Shown here one piece after another: positions 1-9,297 of a stretch of DNA of 46,881 nucleotides. The stretch covers positions 1-46,881 of the forward strand of contig DVJE01000048.1 of NCBI GenBank assembly GCA_018716975.1, in the 5' to 3' direction. Source of the stretch: Candidatus Gallacutalibacter stercoravium (GTDB taxonomy: Bacteria > Bacillota > Clostridia > Oscillospirales > Acutalibacteraceae). How positions within the stretch are numbered: the first letter of the stretch is position 1; every line of letters starts with the position of its first letter. Under the pieces are notes generated by a model. That model was not told the DNA's origin, searched no databases, and worked only from the letters and a program-made list of their open reading frames with translations. A program made the position numbers and the translations under genes.

Positions 1-11
1 AGTCGCTGTAA
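1..11 (+). CDS. 3' end of the gene upstream of rplE (probably rplX, L24)
   Basis: Only the last two sense codons (Ser-Leu) and a TAA at 9-11 are present. The stop runs straight into the AAGGAGGAG ribosome binding site of rplE. In the conserved spc operon the gene before rplE is rplX, so L24 is the expected identity. The residues themselves are too few to prove it. Confidence 0.4.
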
Positions 12-22
12 GGAGGAGAACA

Positions 23-562
23 ATGGCTAGACTGAAGGATTATTACAAGCAGGACGTGGCTCCTGCGCTGATGAAAAAATACTCCTACAAGAGCGTCATG
101 CAAATCCCCAAGCTGGATAAGATCGTAATCAACGTCGGCGCCGGCGATGCCCGCGAAAACTCCAAGGTTATCGACGCCGTAGTTTCGGATCTTTCTAAAA
201 TCACCGGCCAAAAGCCCGTGGTGTGCAAGGCCAAAAAGTCTGTGGCTAACTTTAAGCTGCGCCAGGGGATGAACATCGGCGCCAAGGTTACCCTGCGCGG
301 CGATAGGATGTACGAGTTTTTGGATAGGCTCTTTAACGTGGCCCTGCCCCGTGTTAGAGACTTTAGGGGCATCAGCGCCAACTCCTTTGACGGCCGCGGC
401 AACTACAATCTGGGCATTCGGGAGCAGCTGATTTTCCCAGAGATCGATTACGATAAGATTGATAAGGTCCGCGGTATGGATATCTGCTTTGTAACCACCG
501 CTAACACCGACGAGGAAGCCAGAGAGCTGCTTACGCTCATGGGCGCCCCGTTTGCGAAATAA
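23..562 (+). CDS. rplE: 50S ribosomal protein L5
   Basis: The 179-residue product has the normal bacterial L5 length. It starts [12 protein letters not shown] and carries the family signatures [15 protein letters not shown] near residue 30 and the C-terminal [20 protein letters not shown]5 binds 5S rRNA and sits in the central protuberance of the large subunit. The ATG at 23 follows AGGAGG at 11-16. It is the first complete gene of the spc-type block and is followed 12 bases later by rpsN. Nothing in it is unusual. Confidence 0.98.
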   Translation: MARLKDYYKQDVAPALMKKYSYKSVMQIPKLDKIVINVGAGDARENSKVIDAVVSDLSKITGQKPVVCKAKKSVANFKLRQGMNIGAKVTLRGDRMYEFLDRLFNVALPRVRDFRGISANSFDGRGNYNLGIREQLIFPEIDYDKIDKVRGMDICFVTTANTDEEARELLTLMGAPFAK

Positions 563-574
563 GGAGGGATAACT

Positions 575-760
575 GTGGCCAAGACTTCTATGAAAATCAA
601 GCAGCAGCGTAAGCAGAAGTTTTCTTCCCGTGAATACAACCGCTGCAAAATCTGCGGCAGGCCGCATGCCTATCTTCGCAAATTCGGTATTTGCCGTATC
701 TGCTTCCGCGAGCTCGCCTACAAGGGCGAAATCCCGGGCGTGAAAAAGGCCAGCTGGTAA
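575..760 (+). CDS. rpsN: 30S ribosomal protein S14, zinc-binding type (type Z)
   Basis: This 61-residue protein is the short S14 form. It has two CxxC pairs, C24-x2-C27 and C40-x2-C43, which bind zinc in type-Z S14. The start is GTG at 575, preceded by AAGGAGG at 561-567, and the family N terminus MAKTSMKIK follows directly. The protein belongs to the small-subunit head. Many Firmicutes also encode a zinc-free paralogue used under zinc starvation; none is visible here. rpsH follows after 26 bases. Confidence 0.97.
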   Translation: MAKTSMKIKQQRKQKFSSREYNRCKICGRPHAYLRKFGICRICFRELAYKGEIPGVKKASW

Positions 761-786
761 AGCAAAGCAAAGGAGGTAAACCCGGC

Positions 787-1185
787 ATGCAAATCACAGA
801 TTCTATCGCGGATCTGTTGACCAGAATCCGCAATGCGAGCTCTGCTAAGCATGAGACCGTTGAGATTCCCGCTTCCAACATGAAAAAGACCATTGTGCAA
901 ATCCTGGTGGACGAAGGGTATCTGAAGGGCTACACCGTAATTGAAGACGGCAAGCAGGGCATTATTAAGGTCACTTTGAAATACGGCGAAGGTAAAAAGC
1001 CGATTATCACTGGCCTGAGAAGAGTTTCTAAGCCCGGCCTGCGCATTTATAGCGACGCGGAGAATTTGCCCCGCGTTATGAAGGGCCTGGGCGTGGCCAT
1101 CGTCTCCACCTCTAAGGGCGTTATGACCGACCGTCAGGCGCGCAAAGAAAACGTGGGCGGCGAGGTGCTGGCATTCATCTGGTAA
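787..1185 (+). CDS. rpsH: 30S ribosomal protein S8
   Basis: The 132-residue product is standard S8, opening [17 protein letters not shown] and ending in the conserved GGEVLAFIW. The frame is open upstream into rpsN, but the start is set at ATG 787 because AAAGGAGGTAAA lies at 769-780 and because this gives the family length. S8 binds 16S rRNA helix 21. In other bacteria it also represses the spc mRNA. No obvious S8-like target hairpin was identified in this stretch. Confidence 0.98.
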   Translation: MQITDSIADLLTRIRNASSAKHETVEIPASNMKKTIVQILVDEGYLKGYTVIEDGKQGIIKVTLKYGEGKKPIITGLRRVSKPGLRIYSDAENLPRVMKGLGVAIVSTSKGVMTDRQARKENVGGEVLAFIW

Positions 1186-1197
1186 GGAGGTGCAGAA

Positions 1198-1746
1198 ATG
1201 TCTCGAATTGGAAGAAAACCGATAAATATTCCCGCCGGCGTTGACGTTAAGCTGGACGACGGCGTTATTACCGTAAAAGGCGCGAAGGGCACTCTGACCC
1301 AGAAGGTCCATCCCAACATGACCGTCACCATCGAGGATAACGTGATTCACGTAACCCGCTGCGACGACGAGAAAGAGAACCGTTCCCTGCACGGCCTGAC
1401 CCGCACCCTTATCGCTAACATGATTGAGGGCGTAACCAACGGCTACAAGAAGGAGCTGGAGGTTAACGGCGTGGGTTACCGTGTGCAAAAACAGGGCAAG
1501 GATTTGGTGATGAACCTGGGCTATTCGCACCAGGTGACCGTGTCTGAGGTAGAGGGCATCACCATTGAGGTTCCCAACCCCAACTCGATTATCATCCACG
1601 GCGCCGACAAGCAAAAGGTCGGCCAGTTTGCAGCCGAAGTGCGCGAGAAACGCTTGCCTGAGCCGTATAAGGGCAAAGGTATCAAGTATGTTGACGAAGT
1701 GATCCGCCGCAAGGAAGGCAAGGCCGGTAAGGGCGGCAAGAAGTAA
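1198..1746 (+). CDS. rplF: 50S ribosomal protein L6
   Basis: The 182-residue product has the expected two-domain L6 layout. It opens SRIGRKPINIPAGVDV, has the mid-protein MIEGVTNGYKKELEVNGVGY, and the C-terminal LPEPYKGKGIKY motif near residue 155 followed by a Lys/Gly-rich tail. L6 lies near the GTPase-associated region of the large subunit and binds 23S rRNA. The ATG is preceded by TAAGGAGGTGC, which overlaps the rpsH stop, so translation is likely coupled. Confidence 0.98.
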   Translation: MSRIGRKPINIPAGVDVKLDDGVITVKGAKGTLTQKVHPNMTVTIEDNVIHVTRCDDEKENRSLHGLTRTLIANMIEGVTNGYKKELEVNGVGYRVQKQGKDLVMNLGYSHQVTVSEVEGITIEVPNPNSIIIHGADKQKVGQFAAEVREKRLPEPYKGKGIKYVDEVIRRKEGKAGKGGKK

Positions 1747-1760
1747 GGAGTGAATGACAA

Positions 1761-2120
1761 ATGGTGAATAAGGCTGATACGAACAAGGCCCGGCTTCATC
1801 GCCACCGCAGGGTGCGCGGCAAGATCTCGGGCACAGCGCAACGCCCGCGCCTGAACGTTTTCCGCTCCACCAATCACATCTACGCCCAGGTAATCGACGA
1901 TGTGCAGGGGGTAACCCTGGCAGCGGCCTCGACGCTGGACAAAGAATTCAGTGGTAATGGCGGAAACAAAGAGGCGGCGCGCAAGGTTGGCCAAATGATT
2001 GCTCAACGCGCTGCTGAGAAGGGAATCACCGAGGTCGTGTTCGACCGCGGCGGTTATATATTCCACGGCCGCGTCAAAGAGCTGGCCGACGGCGCCCGCG
2101 AGGGCGGCCTCAAGTTCTAA
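1761..2120 (+). CDS. rplR: 50S ribosomal protein L18
   Basis: The 119-residue product matches L18. It has a basic N terminus ([15 protein letters not shown]), the [20 protein letters not shown] block at about residues 28-47 and the C-terminal [24 protein letters not shown]18 binds 5S rRNA together with L5. The gene starts 14 bases after rplF behind TAAGGAGTG. It is in the normal spc order, between rplF and rpsE. Confidence 0.98.
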   Translation: MVNKADTNKARLHRHRRVRGKISGTAQRPRLNVFRSTNHIYAQVIDDVQGVTLAAASTLDKEFSGNGGNKEAARKVGQMIAQRAAEKGITEVVFDRGGYIFHGRVKELADGAREGGLKF

Positions 2121-2136
2121 AAAAGGAGGAATACTT

Positions 2137-2643
2137 TTGGCTAGATTTGACGCAGCAAATCAATCCGCAACGGAGCTGAAAGAGCGCGTGGTTGCCATCA
2201 ACCGCGTATCTAGAACTGTAAAAGGCGGCCGTATCTTTAAGTTTGCCGCCCTGGTAGTTGTGGGCGACGGCAACGGCACGGTGGGCTTTGGCATCGGCAA
2301 GGCTGGCGAAGTTCCCGACGCTATCCGCAAAGGGATTGAAGACGCTAAAAAGAACCTGACAAAGGTTGCGCTTAAGGGTTCCACCATTCCCCACGAGGTG
2401 CTGGGCGTTTATGGTGCCGGCAGCGTGCTGATGAAGCCGGCTGCCCCTGGTACCGGCGTAATCGCGGGCGGCCCTGTTCGCGCGGTGGTGGAAGCTGCCG
2501 GTATCCGCGATATCAGAACCAAGGCGCTGCGGTCTAACAACCCCTGCAACGTGGTGCGCGCTACGCTGCAAGGCCTGCAAAGCTTGCGTACAGCCGAACA
2601 GGTGGCCGCTATCCGTGGTAAGACTGTAAAAGAAATTCTGTAA
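2137..2643 (+). CDS. rpsE: 30S ribosomal protein S5
   Basis: I place the start at TTG 2137, giving 168 residues (MARFDAANQ...). AAAAGGAGGA at 2121-2130 precedes it. The frame is open further upstream, but only through rplR sequence in another frame. Signatures are the double-stranded-RNA-binding S5 domain ([30 protein letters not shown]) and the C-terminal fold with [19 protein letters not shown]5 contributes to decoding fidelity and to mRNA helicase activity at the entry channel. The TTG start is one of several non-ATG starts in this block. Confidence 0.96.
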   Translation: MARFDAANQSATELKERVVAINRVSRTVKGGRIFKFAALVVVGDGNGTVGFGIGKAGEVPDAIRKGIEDAKKNLTKVALKGSTIPHEVLGVYGAGSVLMKPAAPGTGVIAGGPVRAVVEAAGIRDIRTKALRSNNPCNVVRATLQGLQSLRTAEQVAAIRGKTVKEIL

Positions 2644-2655
2644 GGGGGTAGCAAG

Positions 2656-2835
2656 ATGGCACAGCTTAAAATTTCGCTGGTAAGAAGCCTGATCGGCCAG
2701 AAAAAAGACCAGATTGCAACCGCCCAGGCGCTTGGCCTGCGCAAGGTGGGCGATGTTTCTATTCAGCCCGATAACCAGCAGACCAAAGGGAAGGTGGCCA
2801 AAATTATCCACCTCGTCAAGGTAAGCGAAGCGTAA
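2656..2835 (+). CDS. rpmD: 50S ribosomal protein L30
   Basis: This short gene encodes 59 residues, [16 protein letters not shown] through a C-terminal [13 protein letters not shown]. The core [13 protein letters not shown] is the L30 signature. It has the normal size and lies in its normal place between rpsE and rplO. GGGGGTAGCAAG precedes the ATG. L30 is a small large-subunit protein next to 5S rRNA. It is easily missed because of its length. Confidence 0.96.
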   Translation: MAQLKISLVRSLIGQKKDQIATAQALGLRKVGDVSIQPDNQQTKGKVAKIIHLVKVSEA

Positions 2836-2855
2836 AAGCAAGGAGGTGCGAGTCA

Positions 2856-3296
2856 ATGAAGTTGCATGAACTTTCTCCTGTGCCTGGTTCCAAGAAGGCG
2901 GTAAAGCGCATTGGAAGAGGGCATGGTTCCGGCCAGGGCAAAACGGCTGGCAAGGGCCACAAGGGCCAAAAGGCGAGAGCCGGCCGCGGTATGCGCCTGG
3001 GTTTTGAAGGCGGCCAAATGCCTTTGGCAAGACGCCTGCCCAAGCGGGGCTTTAACAATATCTTCGCAAAAGAAATTGTAGCAATCAACGTTTCTGCCCT
3101 CAACGCTTTTGAAGACGGCGCTGTTGTAGACAGCAAGAAATTGTTGGATGCGGGTATCGTGAAGAAGAGCTGCGATGGGATTAAGATTCTCGGCAACGGC
3201 CAGTTGAGCAAGAGCCTAACGGTTCAGGTTGCCGCTTTTTCCGAGTCCGCAAAGCAGAAGATCGAGGCGGCCGGCGGAAAGGCCGAGGTGATCTAA
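2856..3296 (+). CDS. rplO: 50S ribosomal protein L15
   Basis: The 146-residue product starts [30 protein letters not shown] and has the Gly/Lys/Arg-rich N-terminal extension ([12 protein letters not shown]) that threads into 23S rRNA. The globular L15e/L18e-like domain follows ([27 protein letters not shown]). AAGGAGGTGCG precedes the ATG. Its TAA at 3294-3296 directly abuts the secY start codon, and the secY ribosome binding site lies inside its last codons. Confidence 0.98.
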   Translation: MKLHELSPVPGSKKAVKRIGRGHGSGQGKTAGKGHKGQKARAGRGMRLGFEGGQMPLARRLPKRGFNNIFAKEIVAINVSALNAFEDGAVVDSKKLLDAGIVKKSCDGIKILGNGQLSKSLTVQVAAFSESAKQKIEAAGGKAEVI

Positions 3297-4649
3297 TTGT
3301 TTAAAACAATTCAGAACGCCTGGCGAATCCCCGATCTAAGAAAAAAGATTCTGTTTACCCTGTTTATTATTATTGTGTTCCGCATTGGCGCTTCCATCCC
3401 GGTGCCCTATTTGAATATGGGCGCCTTGGCCGGTATGATGTCTAGTGTGGATCAGGGCAATACGCTGCTGGCTTATATCAACACCTTTTCCGGCGGCGCT
3501 TTTGCCAACGCAACCCTGTTTGCTATGTCGGTTACCCCCTACATCAACGCATCTATTATTATGCAGTTGCTCACCGTTGCCATACCGCCCTTGGAGCGCA
3601 TGGCAAAAGAAGGGGAAGAGGGGCGCAAGCGCATTGGCGCTATTACCCGCTATGTAACCGTGGCGTTGGGGTTGATTCAAGGCACTGCCTACTACTTCTA
3701 TTTAAAGAACAGCACCTATACCGACGGCACCGGCGCTTATGACCACACCCCCATCGTAATGTATAACTCCGGTTGGGAGATGGTGTTTAGCGCAATCGTC
3801 ATCATCCTGGTGTTTACCGCCGGGTCGGCCATTATGATGTGGCTGGGCGAGCAGATCAACCAAAAGGGTATCGGCAACGGTATCTCCATCCTTCTGTTTG
3901 CCGGTATTGTGTCGAGGATGCCCAACACCATCGCTATTTTGATGGAGTATTTGCAAAACGCCTATTTGGCGCCGGAATCCTTCGGCCAGTATTTCGTTTA
4001 TGTGCCTTTGTTTGTGGTACTGTTCCTTGCTGTGGTTTGGGTTATCGTGTTTATGAACGACGCGGAACGCCGCATCCCGGTGCAGTACGCCAAGCGCGTG
4101 GTGGGCAGAAAGATGTACGGCGGCCAGAACAGCCATATCCCCATCAAGGTTGGCCTGTCGGGCGTTATGCCTATCATCTTTGCAAGCTCCATTCTGTCTA
4201 TTCCCAGCACCATCAATCTGTTTGTTAACCCCGCCGAGGGGAGCTTTTGGAAGGGCTTTTTAGACGCCTTCTCCACAGACGGATGGCTGTATTCGGTGCT
4301 CTATTTCGTGCTGATCATCATGTTTGCCTATTTTTATGTGATGATTCAGTATAATCCCATTGAGATGGCCAATAATCTTCGTCAGAACAACGGCACCATC
4401 CCGGGCATCCGTCCCGGCAAGCCCACTGCCGATTTTATCTCTAAGATTCTTAACAAGATTACGCTAATCGGCGCCTTGTTCCTGGCGGTTATCGCCATTC
4501 TGCCTATTGTGTACGGCGCGTTAACGGGCTTGCGCCATCTGTCTTTGGGCGGTACCTCGGTCATCATTTTGGTTGGGGTTGCGCTAGAGACTGTTAAGCA
4601 GATGGAATCTCAGATGATGATGCGTCATTACAAGGGATTCCTCGACTGA
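3297..4649 (+). CDS. secY: Preprotein translocase subunit SecY
   Basis: The 450-residue integral membrane protein forms the Sec channel with SecE and SecG. About ten hydrophobic helices are visible. SecY signatures include the early GASIPVPYLN, the plug and second-helix region (MSVTPYINASIIMQLL), GIGNGISILLFAGIV, and cytosolic loops with ERRIPVQYAKRVVGRKMYGGQNSHIPIKV and PTADFISKILNKITL. The start is TTG at 3297, immediately after the rplO stop with no spacer. The ribosome binding site GAGGTG is at 3285-3290 inside rplO, which implies tight translational coupling. It is followed by an 81-base spacer with two hairpins and then adk. Confidence 0.97.
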   Translation: MFKTIQNAWRIPDLRKKILFTLFIIIVFRIGASIPVPYLNMGALAGMMSSVDQGNTLLAYINTFSGGAFANATLFAMSVTPYINASIIMQLLTVAIPPLERMAKEGEEGRKRIGAITRYVTVALGLIQGTAYYFYLKNSTYTDGTGAYDHTPIVMYNSGWEMVFSAIVIILVFTAGSAIMMWLGEQINQKGIGNGISILLFAGIVSRMPNTIAILMEYLQNAYLAPESFGQYFVYVPLFVVLFLAVVWVIVFMNDAERRIPVQYAKRVVGRKMYGGQNSHIPIKVGLSGVMPIIFASSILSIPSTINLFVNPAEGSFWKGFLDAFSTDGWLYSVLYFVLIIMFAYFYVMIQYNPIEMANNLRQNNGTIPGIRPGKPTADFISKILNKITLIGALFLAVIAILPIVYGALTGLRHLSLGGTSVIILVGVALETVKQMESQMMMRHYKGFLD

Positions 4650-4667
4650 TACCGGCCTGAGGCGTTC

Positions 4668-4706
4668 ACCGGCTGGGCGGCCGGTTGAATGCCTTAAGTT
4701 GGCATT
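4668..4706 (+). other. Two small hairpins in the secY-adk spacer
   Basis: ACCGGC at 4668-4673 pairs with GCCGGT at 4680-4685, and AATGCC at 4688-4693 pairs with GGCATT at 4701-4706. Neither is followed by a T-run, so they are not intrinsic terminators. They may be mRNA stability or processing elements separating secY from adk. The function is inferred only from pairing. Confidence 0.4.
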
Positions 4707-4730
4707 CGGCGGAAAGGAGCGGTTTGCCGC

Positions 4731-5363
4731 ATGAAAATTATTCTTTTGGGCGCCCCGGGCGCTGGGAAGGGTACGCAGGCCGAGGTTATTTGTGCGCATC
4801 TTTCCATTCCGACTATTTCTACTGGCAATATTATTCGTGAAGCGCTGAAGAGCGGCACGGAGATGGGCAAGAAGGCCAAGTCTTATATGGACGCCGGCCA
4901 GCTGGTTCCCGACGACGTGGTGATCGGCATTATTCAAGATCGCCTGGCGCAGGACGACTGCAAAAACGGCTTTATTTTAGACGGCTTCCCCCGCACCATC
5001 CCTCAAGCCGAGGCTCTGGATAATATGGGTATTGTCATCGATAAGGTTATCGATATCGAAGTGCCCGACGAAAAGATTGTGCTCAGAATGTCCGGACGCC
5101 GTGTTTGCGAAAAGTGCGGCGCCAGCTACCACATGCTTTATAAAAAGCCTGCGGTGGAAGGCGTGTGCGATAAATGCGCAGGCGCCCTCGTTCAGCGTAA
5201 GGATGACCATCCCGACACGGTAAAGAACCGTTTGAAGGTCTATCATGACGAAACCGAGCCCTTAAAGGCTTATTACGAGAAGCAGGGCAAGCTGGTTGTG
5301 GTAGAGGGGCAAGAAGAAGTGGCCGACACCACCCGCTTGACCCTGGCGGCTCTGGAGTCTTAA
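4731..5363 (+). CDS. adk: Adenylate kinase with zinc-binding lid
   Basis: Adenylate kinase interconverts ATP + AMP and 2 ADP in the cytosol. The 210-residue product has the P-loop GAPGAGKGT at residues 7-15, the AMP-binding STGNIIREAL and the DGFPRT motif near 84. It is the long-lid form: C126-x2-C129 and C146-x2-C149 should hold a structural zinc, as in many Gram-positive enzymes. GGAAAGGAG precedes the ATG at 4731. Its position after secY and just before map is classic for Firmicutes. Confidence 0.98.
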   Translation: MKIILLGAPGAGKGTQAEVICAHLSIPTISTGNIIREALKSGTEMGKKAKSYMDAGQLVPDDVVIGIIQDRLAQDDCKNGFILDGFPRTIPQAEALDNMGIVIDKVIDIEVPDEKIVLRMSGRRVCEKCGASYHMLYKKPAVEGVCDKCAGALVQRKDDHPDTVKNRLKVYHDETEPLKAYYEKQGKLVVVEGQEEVADTTRLTLAALES

Positions 5364-5365
5364 GC

Positions 5366-6118
5366 ATGATAGTGCTTAAGAACAGCCGGGAGCTGGCAAA
5401 AATGCGAGAGGCTGGGCGCGTTTCCGCCCGGGCGCTCCGGCTGGCGGGCGAAGCCGTGCAGCCAGGGGTAACCACGGCGGAGATAGACGCAGTGGTGCGC
5501 CGCTATATTGAAGGGCAGGGCGCCAAGCCCTCCTTTCTGGGGTACGGCGGTTTTCCGGCCAGCGCTTGCATATCTGTAAATAATGTGGTCATCCACGGCA
5601 TACCGAGCAAGAAGATAGTGCTCAAGGAAGGCGATATCGTCAGCGTTGACGTGGGAGCCTGCTTAGACGGCTTTCACGGCGACAATGCCTACACCTTTGC
5701 TTGCGGCAAGGTAAGCGCGCAGGCGCAGGCGCTGATGGACGCTACCCGCAAAAGCCTGTATGCCGCCATAGAGGCGGCGAAGGCCGGCGCACGGATCGGC
5801 GACATCGGCAGCACTGTGCAGCGGTATGTCGAGGCGCGCAACTACTCGGTGGTACGGGATTTCGTCGGCCACGGAGTAGGTGCGAAGCTGCATGAAGATC
5901 CAAGTGTACCAAATTTCGGCACGCCCGGCAGGGGCGTGCGCCTGTTACCGGGTATGACCATTGCGATTGAACCGATGATCAATCAGGGTACGCACAGGGT
6001 AAAGATCCTAGACGACGAATGGACGACGGTTACGGCCGACGGCAAGCTGTCGGCGCATTATGAGCATACCATCGCCATAACGCCAAGCGGCCCGCAGATA
6101 CTCACCCTTGCGGATTGA
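5366..6118 (+). CDS. map: Methionine aminopeptidase, type I
   Basis: This enzyme removes the initiator Met from nascent proteins. The 250-residue product contains the five metal ligands of the pita-bread fold: D95, D106, H169 (in FVGHGVG), E202 (in AIEPMI) and E233 (in YEHTIAIT). The substrate-side histidine is in NNVVIHGIPS. It lacks the N-terminal zinc-finger extension seen in some type Ic enzymes. The ATG lies two bases after the adk stop, indicating co-translation. Confidence 0.97.
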   Translation: MIVLKNSRELAKMREAGRVSARALRLAGEAVQPGVTTAEIDAVVRRYIEGQGAKPSFLGYGGFPASACISVNNVVIHGIPSKKIVLKEGDIVSVDVGACLDGFHGDNAYTFACGKVSAQAQALMDATRKSLYAAIEAAKAGARIGDIGSTVQRYVEARNYSVVRDFVGHGVGAKLHEDPSVPNFGTPGRGVRLLPGMTIAIEPMINQGTHRVKILDDEWTTVTADGKLSAHYEHTIAITPSGPQILTLAD

Positions 6119-6132
6119 GGAGGCGGGCGGCT

Positions 6133-6396
6133 GTGGAGCTAATCAGAGGGATTGTGGTGCAATCGGCAGCAGGGCGCGACAAGGGCGGCTTTTTTGTGGT
6201 GCTGCAAGCGCAAGACGGCTACGCGCTGCTTTGCGACGGCAAGCACCGGCCGTTACAACGGCCCAAAAAGAAAAAAGAAAAGCACCTGCGCCCCACAAAG
6301 GTAAGGCTGCCGGAGGCATCCATGCAAACCAACCGTGAGATCCGCCGCGCTCTGCACGGCTACCAGGCGCAGCAGGCGGCGCAGTGTTCCGCATGA
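6133..6396 (+). CDS. KOW-domain RNA-binding protein (L14e/L6e/L27e-like)
   Basis: The product has 87 residues from GTG 6133: [18 protein letters not shown], then a short beta-rich KOW-like segment and a lysine-rich stretch ([17 protein letters not shown]). GAGGAGG at 6117-6123, overlapping the map stop, sets this start. A TTG at 6115 in the same frame would place the ribosome binding site inside the gene. Clostridia and relatives commonly carry such a gene exactly between map and infA. It is thought to bind rRNA, but its role is poorly defined. Confidence 0.85.
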   Translation: MELIRGIVVQSAAGRDKGGFFVVLQAQDGYALLCDGKHRPLQRPKKKKEKHLRPTKVRLPEASMQTNREIRRALHGYQAQQAAQCSA

Positions 6397-6409
6397 GGAG
6401 GTTATCGAT

Positions 6410-6628
6410 TTGTCCAAACAGGATGTCATCGAAATTGAAGGTACGGTAAAAGAAGCTCTGCCCAACGCAATGTTTAAGGTGGAGCTGCCCAACGGCCATG
6501 AGGTGTTGGCGCATATTTCGGGTAAGTTGCGCATGAATTTCATCCGCATCCTGCCCGGGGATAAGGTCACGATGGAGATGTCTCCCTATGATCTGACGCG
6601 CGGACGCATTACATGGCGCTCGAAATAA
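6410..6628 (+). CDS. infA: Translation initiation factor IF-1
   Basis: The 72-residue OB-fold protein has exactly the family length when started at TTG 6410 ([26 protein letters not shown]). AGGAGG at 6396-6401 overlaps the stop of the preceding KOW gene. Other signatures are [26 protein letters not shown] and [11 protein letters not shown]-1 occupies the ribosomal A site during initiation. The frame is open upstream, but those residues are not IF-1-like. Confidence 0.97.
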   Translation: MSKQDVIEIEGTVKEALPNAMFKVELPNGHEVLAHISGKLRMNFIRILPGDKVTMEMSPYDLTRGRITWRSK

Positions 6629-6640
6629 GGAGGTAACCAA

Positions 6641-6754
6641 ATGAAAGTCAGACCTTCTGTCAAAAAGATTTGCGAAAAATGCAAGATCATTAAGCGCAAG
6701 GGTAAGGTCATGGTGATCTGTGAAAACCCGAAGCATAAGCAGCGCCAGGGCTGA
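6641..6754 (+). CDS. rpmJ: 50S ribosomal protein L36, zinc-binding type
   Basis: This 37-residue protein is [21 protein letters not shown] followed by [16 protein letters not shown]. The zinc ligands C11, C14, C27 and H32 are all present, so it is the C+ form. ATAAGGAGGTAACCA precedes the ATG. It lies between infA and rpsM as in most bacteria. Confidence 0.97.
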   Translation: MKVRPSVKKICEKCKIIKRKGKVMVICENPKHKQRQG

Positions 6755-6789
6755 TGGCGCAGACCGATTAAAATGGAGGTGCAACCAGT

Positions 6790-7158
6790 ATGGCGCGTAT
6801 AGCAGGTGTAGACTTGCCCAGAGATAAGCGGGTCGAGATAGGGTTAACTTATATTTTCGGTATCGGCCGCAAAACCGCCAACGATATTTTGGCCGCAACC
6901 GGCGTTAATCCCGACACCAGAGTTCGCGATTTAAGTGAAGACGACGTTTCTAAGCTGAGAGAATATATCGACCACAATTGCCGCGTGGAAGGCGACCTTC
7001 GGCGCGATGTGGCCTTTGACATTAAAAGATTGATTGAAATCGGCTGCTACCGCGGCATTCGCCACCGCAAGGGCCTGCCTGTTAGAGGGCAGAGATCCAA
7101 GACGAACGCCCGCACCCGCAAGGGTCCCAGAAAGATAGTGGCGAACAAGAAGAAATAA
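6790..7158 (+). CDS. rpsM: 30S ribosomal protein S13
   Basis: The 122-residue product begins [26 protein letters not shown] and has a helix-two-turn-helix ([16 protein letters not shown]). It ends in a very basic tail with [22 protein letters not shown]13 is a head protein that contacts tRNA and bridges to L5. TGGAGGTGC precedes the ATG. It is the first gene of the alpha-type part (S13-S11-S4-RpoA-L17). Confidence 0.98.
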   Translation: MARIAGVDLPRDKRVEIGLTYIFGIGRKTANDILAATGVNPDTRVRDLSEDDVSKLREYIDHNCRVEGDLRRDVAFDIKRLIEIGCYRGIRHRKGLPVRGQRSKTNARTRKGPRKIVANKKK

Positions 7159-7177
7159 CTAGGGAGGGATTCATCAG

Positions 7178-7588
7178 ATGGCAGTTCAGAAGGGTGCCGG
7201 TAAAAAGGCTACCGCTGTTCGCAGACGCCGTGAGCGCAAGAATATCGACCGCGGTGCCGCGCACATCCAGTCCACGTTTAATAATACGATTGTAACCATT
7301 ACGGATACACAGGGGAACGCGGTTTCTTGGGCCAGCTCCGGTGAGCTGGGCTTTAGAGGTTCCCGTAAGTCCACCCCCTTTGCCGCGCAGACCGCTGCCG
7401 AAACCGCGGCGAAAGCGGCCATGGAGCACGGCATGAAGTCGGTTGAGGTTTACGTTAAGGGCCCCGGCGCAGGCCGTGAAGCCGCCATCCGCGCTTTGCA
7501 GGCGGCTGGGCTTGAGGTAAACATGATTAAAGATGTTACCCCCATCCCCCACAATGGATGCCGTCCTCCCAAGAGAAGACGCGTTTAA
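7178..7588 (+). CDS. rpsK: 30S ribosomal protein S11
   Basis: The 136-residue product has the S11 core [20 protein letters not shown], the [17 protein letters not shown] segment and the C-terminal [17 protein letters not shown]. It forms part of the platform that contacts mRNA in the E site. It follows rpsM after 19 bases behind AGGGAGGGATT. There are no anomalies. Confidence 0.98.
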   Translation: MAVQKGAGKKATAVRRRRERKNIDRGAAHIQSTFNNTIVTITDTQGNAVSWASSGELGFRGSRKSTPFAAQTAAETAAKAAMEHGMKSVEVYVKGPGAGREAAIRALQAAGLEVNMIKDVTPIPHNGCRPPKRRRV

Positions 7589-7619
7589 TCAATACCGACA
7601 GCAGGAGGTGTAATAGACT

Positions 7620-8246
7620 ATGGCAAGATATACAGGCGCTGTGTGCAGATTGTGCCGCCGCGAGGGGCAGAAGTTGTTCCTCAAGGGCGAAAGATGCTAT
7701 ACGGATAAATGCGCGGTAACCCGCCGCGCTTATGCCCCCGGCCAACATGGCCAAGGCCGCAAGAAGACCTCTGAATACGGGGTGCAGCTGCGCGCCAAGC
7801 AGATGACCAGACGTTATTACGGCGTGCTGGAAAACCAGTTCCACCATTATTATGAAATGGCTGAAAAAATGCCCGGTAAAACCGGCGACGCTTTGTTGGC
7901 ATTGCTGGAAAAGAGGCTGGATAACGTTGTTTACCGCCTGGGTTGGGCCAGCTCCCGTGCGGAGGCCCGTCAGCTGGTGCTGCATGGCCACTTCACTGTG
8001 AACGGCCGCAGAGTGGATATCCCCTCTTTCTTGGTAAAGGAAGGCGACGTTGTGGCGATTGCAGAAAAGAGCCGCAGCAATGATAAAATTAAGGCCGTGC
8101 TGGAGGCCAACGCTTCCCGCCCGGTGGTAAAGTGGCTGGAGCTCAACCGCGAAGCCATGGAAGCTAAAGTGATTGCGCAACCGCAGCGTGAAGATATCGA
8201 TCTGGCGGTAGAAGAGACTCTCATCGTTGAGTTGTACTCCAAGTAA
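7620..8246 (+). CDS. rpsD: 30S ribosomal protein S4, zinc-type N terminus
   Basis: The 208-residue product has an N-terminal cysteine set (C9, C12, C26, C31) typical of zinc-containing S4. The S4 RNA-binding domain follows ([34 protein letters not shown], about residues 98-131). S4 nucleates 30S assembly. In some bacteria it represses the alpha operon. GCAGGAGGTG precedes the ATG. The 72-base spacer to rpoA holds a hairpin (GGCGGGCC pairing with GGCCTGCC, about 8277-8297). Confidence 0.98.
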   Translation: MARYTGAVCRLCRREGQKLFLKGERCYTDKCAVTRRAYAPGQHGQGRKKTSEYGVQLRAKQMTRRYYGVLENQFHHYYEMAEKMPGKTGDALLALLEKRLDNVVYRLGWASSRAEARQLVLHGHFTVNGRRVDIPSFLVKEGDVVAIAEKSRSNDKIKAVLEANASRPVVKWLELNREAMEAKVIAQPQREDIDLAVEETLIVELYSK

Positions 8247-8318
8247 TGCCAGTGATACAGGCATGTTCAACATCATGGCGGGCCTTGCGGCCTGCCTAAA
8301 TGTCAAGGAGGGTCGCTA

Positions 8319-9272
8319 ATGATCGAGATAGAAAAGCCAAGAATCGAAACCGCGGAGCTATCCAACGACGGGACGTACGGCAAATTCGTGGTGGAGCCGC
8401 TGGAGCGCGGCTTTGGAACCACCCTGGGCAACAGTTTGAGAAGGGTGCTGCTTTCCTCCCTGCCGGGGGTGGCGGTTACCTCCATCAAGATAGACGGCGT
8501 GCTGCATGAGTTTTCTACGATTCCCGGTGTAAAAGAGGACGTTACCGAAATCGTGCTCAACATCAAGGGGCTTACGGCTAAGTTGCATTGCGACGGCCCC
8601 AAAACGGTGGAAATCAATGCGGAGGGCCCCTGTAAAGTCACTGCGGATAGGATCAAGTGCGACAGCGAGGTTGAAATTCTCAATCCTGACATGCACATCG
8701 CCACGCTGGGCGAAGGCGCCAAGCTGTATATGGAAATTACGCTGGATAAGGGGCGCGGTTACGTGCCCGCCGACCGCAATAAGGCGAACATGGCCTCCAA
8801 TGTGATCGGTATCCTGCCGGTGGATTCCATCTATACGCCGGTGCTGAAAGTTAACTATAGTGTTGAAAATACGCGCGTGGGCCAAATTACCGACTACGAT
8901 AAGCTCACCCTAGAGGTTTGGACCAACGGGGTTATCAACGCCCAAGAAGCGGTTTCTTTGTCGGCCAAGGTGCTTACCGAGCACTTAAACCTGTTTGTCG
9001 ATCTCTCTGATAAAGGCTACAACACCGAAATCATGGTAGAGAAAGACGATAAGGGCAAGGAAAAGGTTCTTGAGATGACCATTGAGGAGCTGGATTTGTC
9101 TGTCCGTTCCTTCAACTGCCTCAAGCGCGCCGGCATCAATACTGTGGAAGATCTTATCAATAAGTCTGAGGACGATATGATGAAGGTCCGCAACCTGGGA
9201 CGTAAGTCCCTCGAGGAAGTTGTGTATAAGCTCAATTCCCTCGGCTTCAGTCTTCGCAAGGAAGACGAATGA
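8319..9272 (+). CDS. rpoA: DNA-directed RNA polymerase alpha subunit
   Basis: The 317-residue product shows the alpha N-terminal dimerisation domain ([25 protein letters not shown] near residue 28; insert domain after it). A flexible linker and the C-terminal helix-hairpin-helix domain follow ([22 protein letters not shown], about 255-276, then [12 protein letters not shown]). That domain contacts UP elements and activators. TCAAGGAGGGTCGCT precedes the ATG. Length and domain order are normal. Confidence 0.98.
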   Translation: MIEIEKPRIETAELSNDGTYGKFVVEPLERGFGTTLGNSLRRVLLSSLPGVAVTSIKIDGVLHEFSTIPGVKEDVTEIVLNIKGLTAKLHCDGPKTVEINAEGPCKVTADRIKCDSEVEILNPDMHIATLGEGAKLYMEITLDKGRGYVPADRNKANMASNVIGILPVDSIYTPVLKVNYSVENTRVGQITDYDKLTLEVWTNGVINAQEAVSLSAKVLTEHLNLFVDLSDKGYNTEIMVEKDDKGKEKVLEMTIEELDLSVRSFNCLKRAGINTVEDLINKSEDDMMKVRNLGRKSLEEVVYKLNSLGFSLRKEDE

Positions 9273-9297
9273 ACCAACGGTAAAGGAGTGAATTTCA

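Noticed and set aside
718-1614. Long minus-strand open frame opposite rpsH and rplF
   Set aside because: It is the antisense shadow of two certain ribosomal genes. It is rich in His/Gln/Leu, with no ribosome binding site and no family resemblance.
2110-3030. 306-residue minus-strand open frame opposite rpsE-rpmD-rplO
   Set aside because: It is antisense to three certain ribosomal genes. Its composition is that of a codon shadow.
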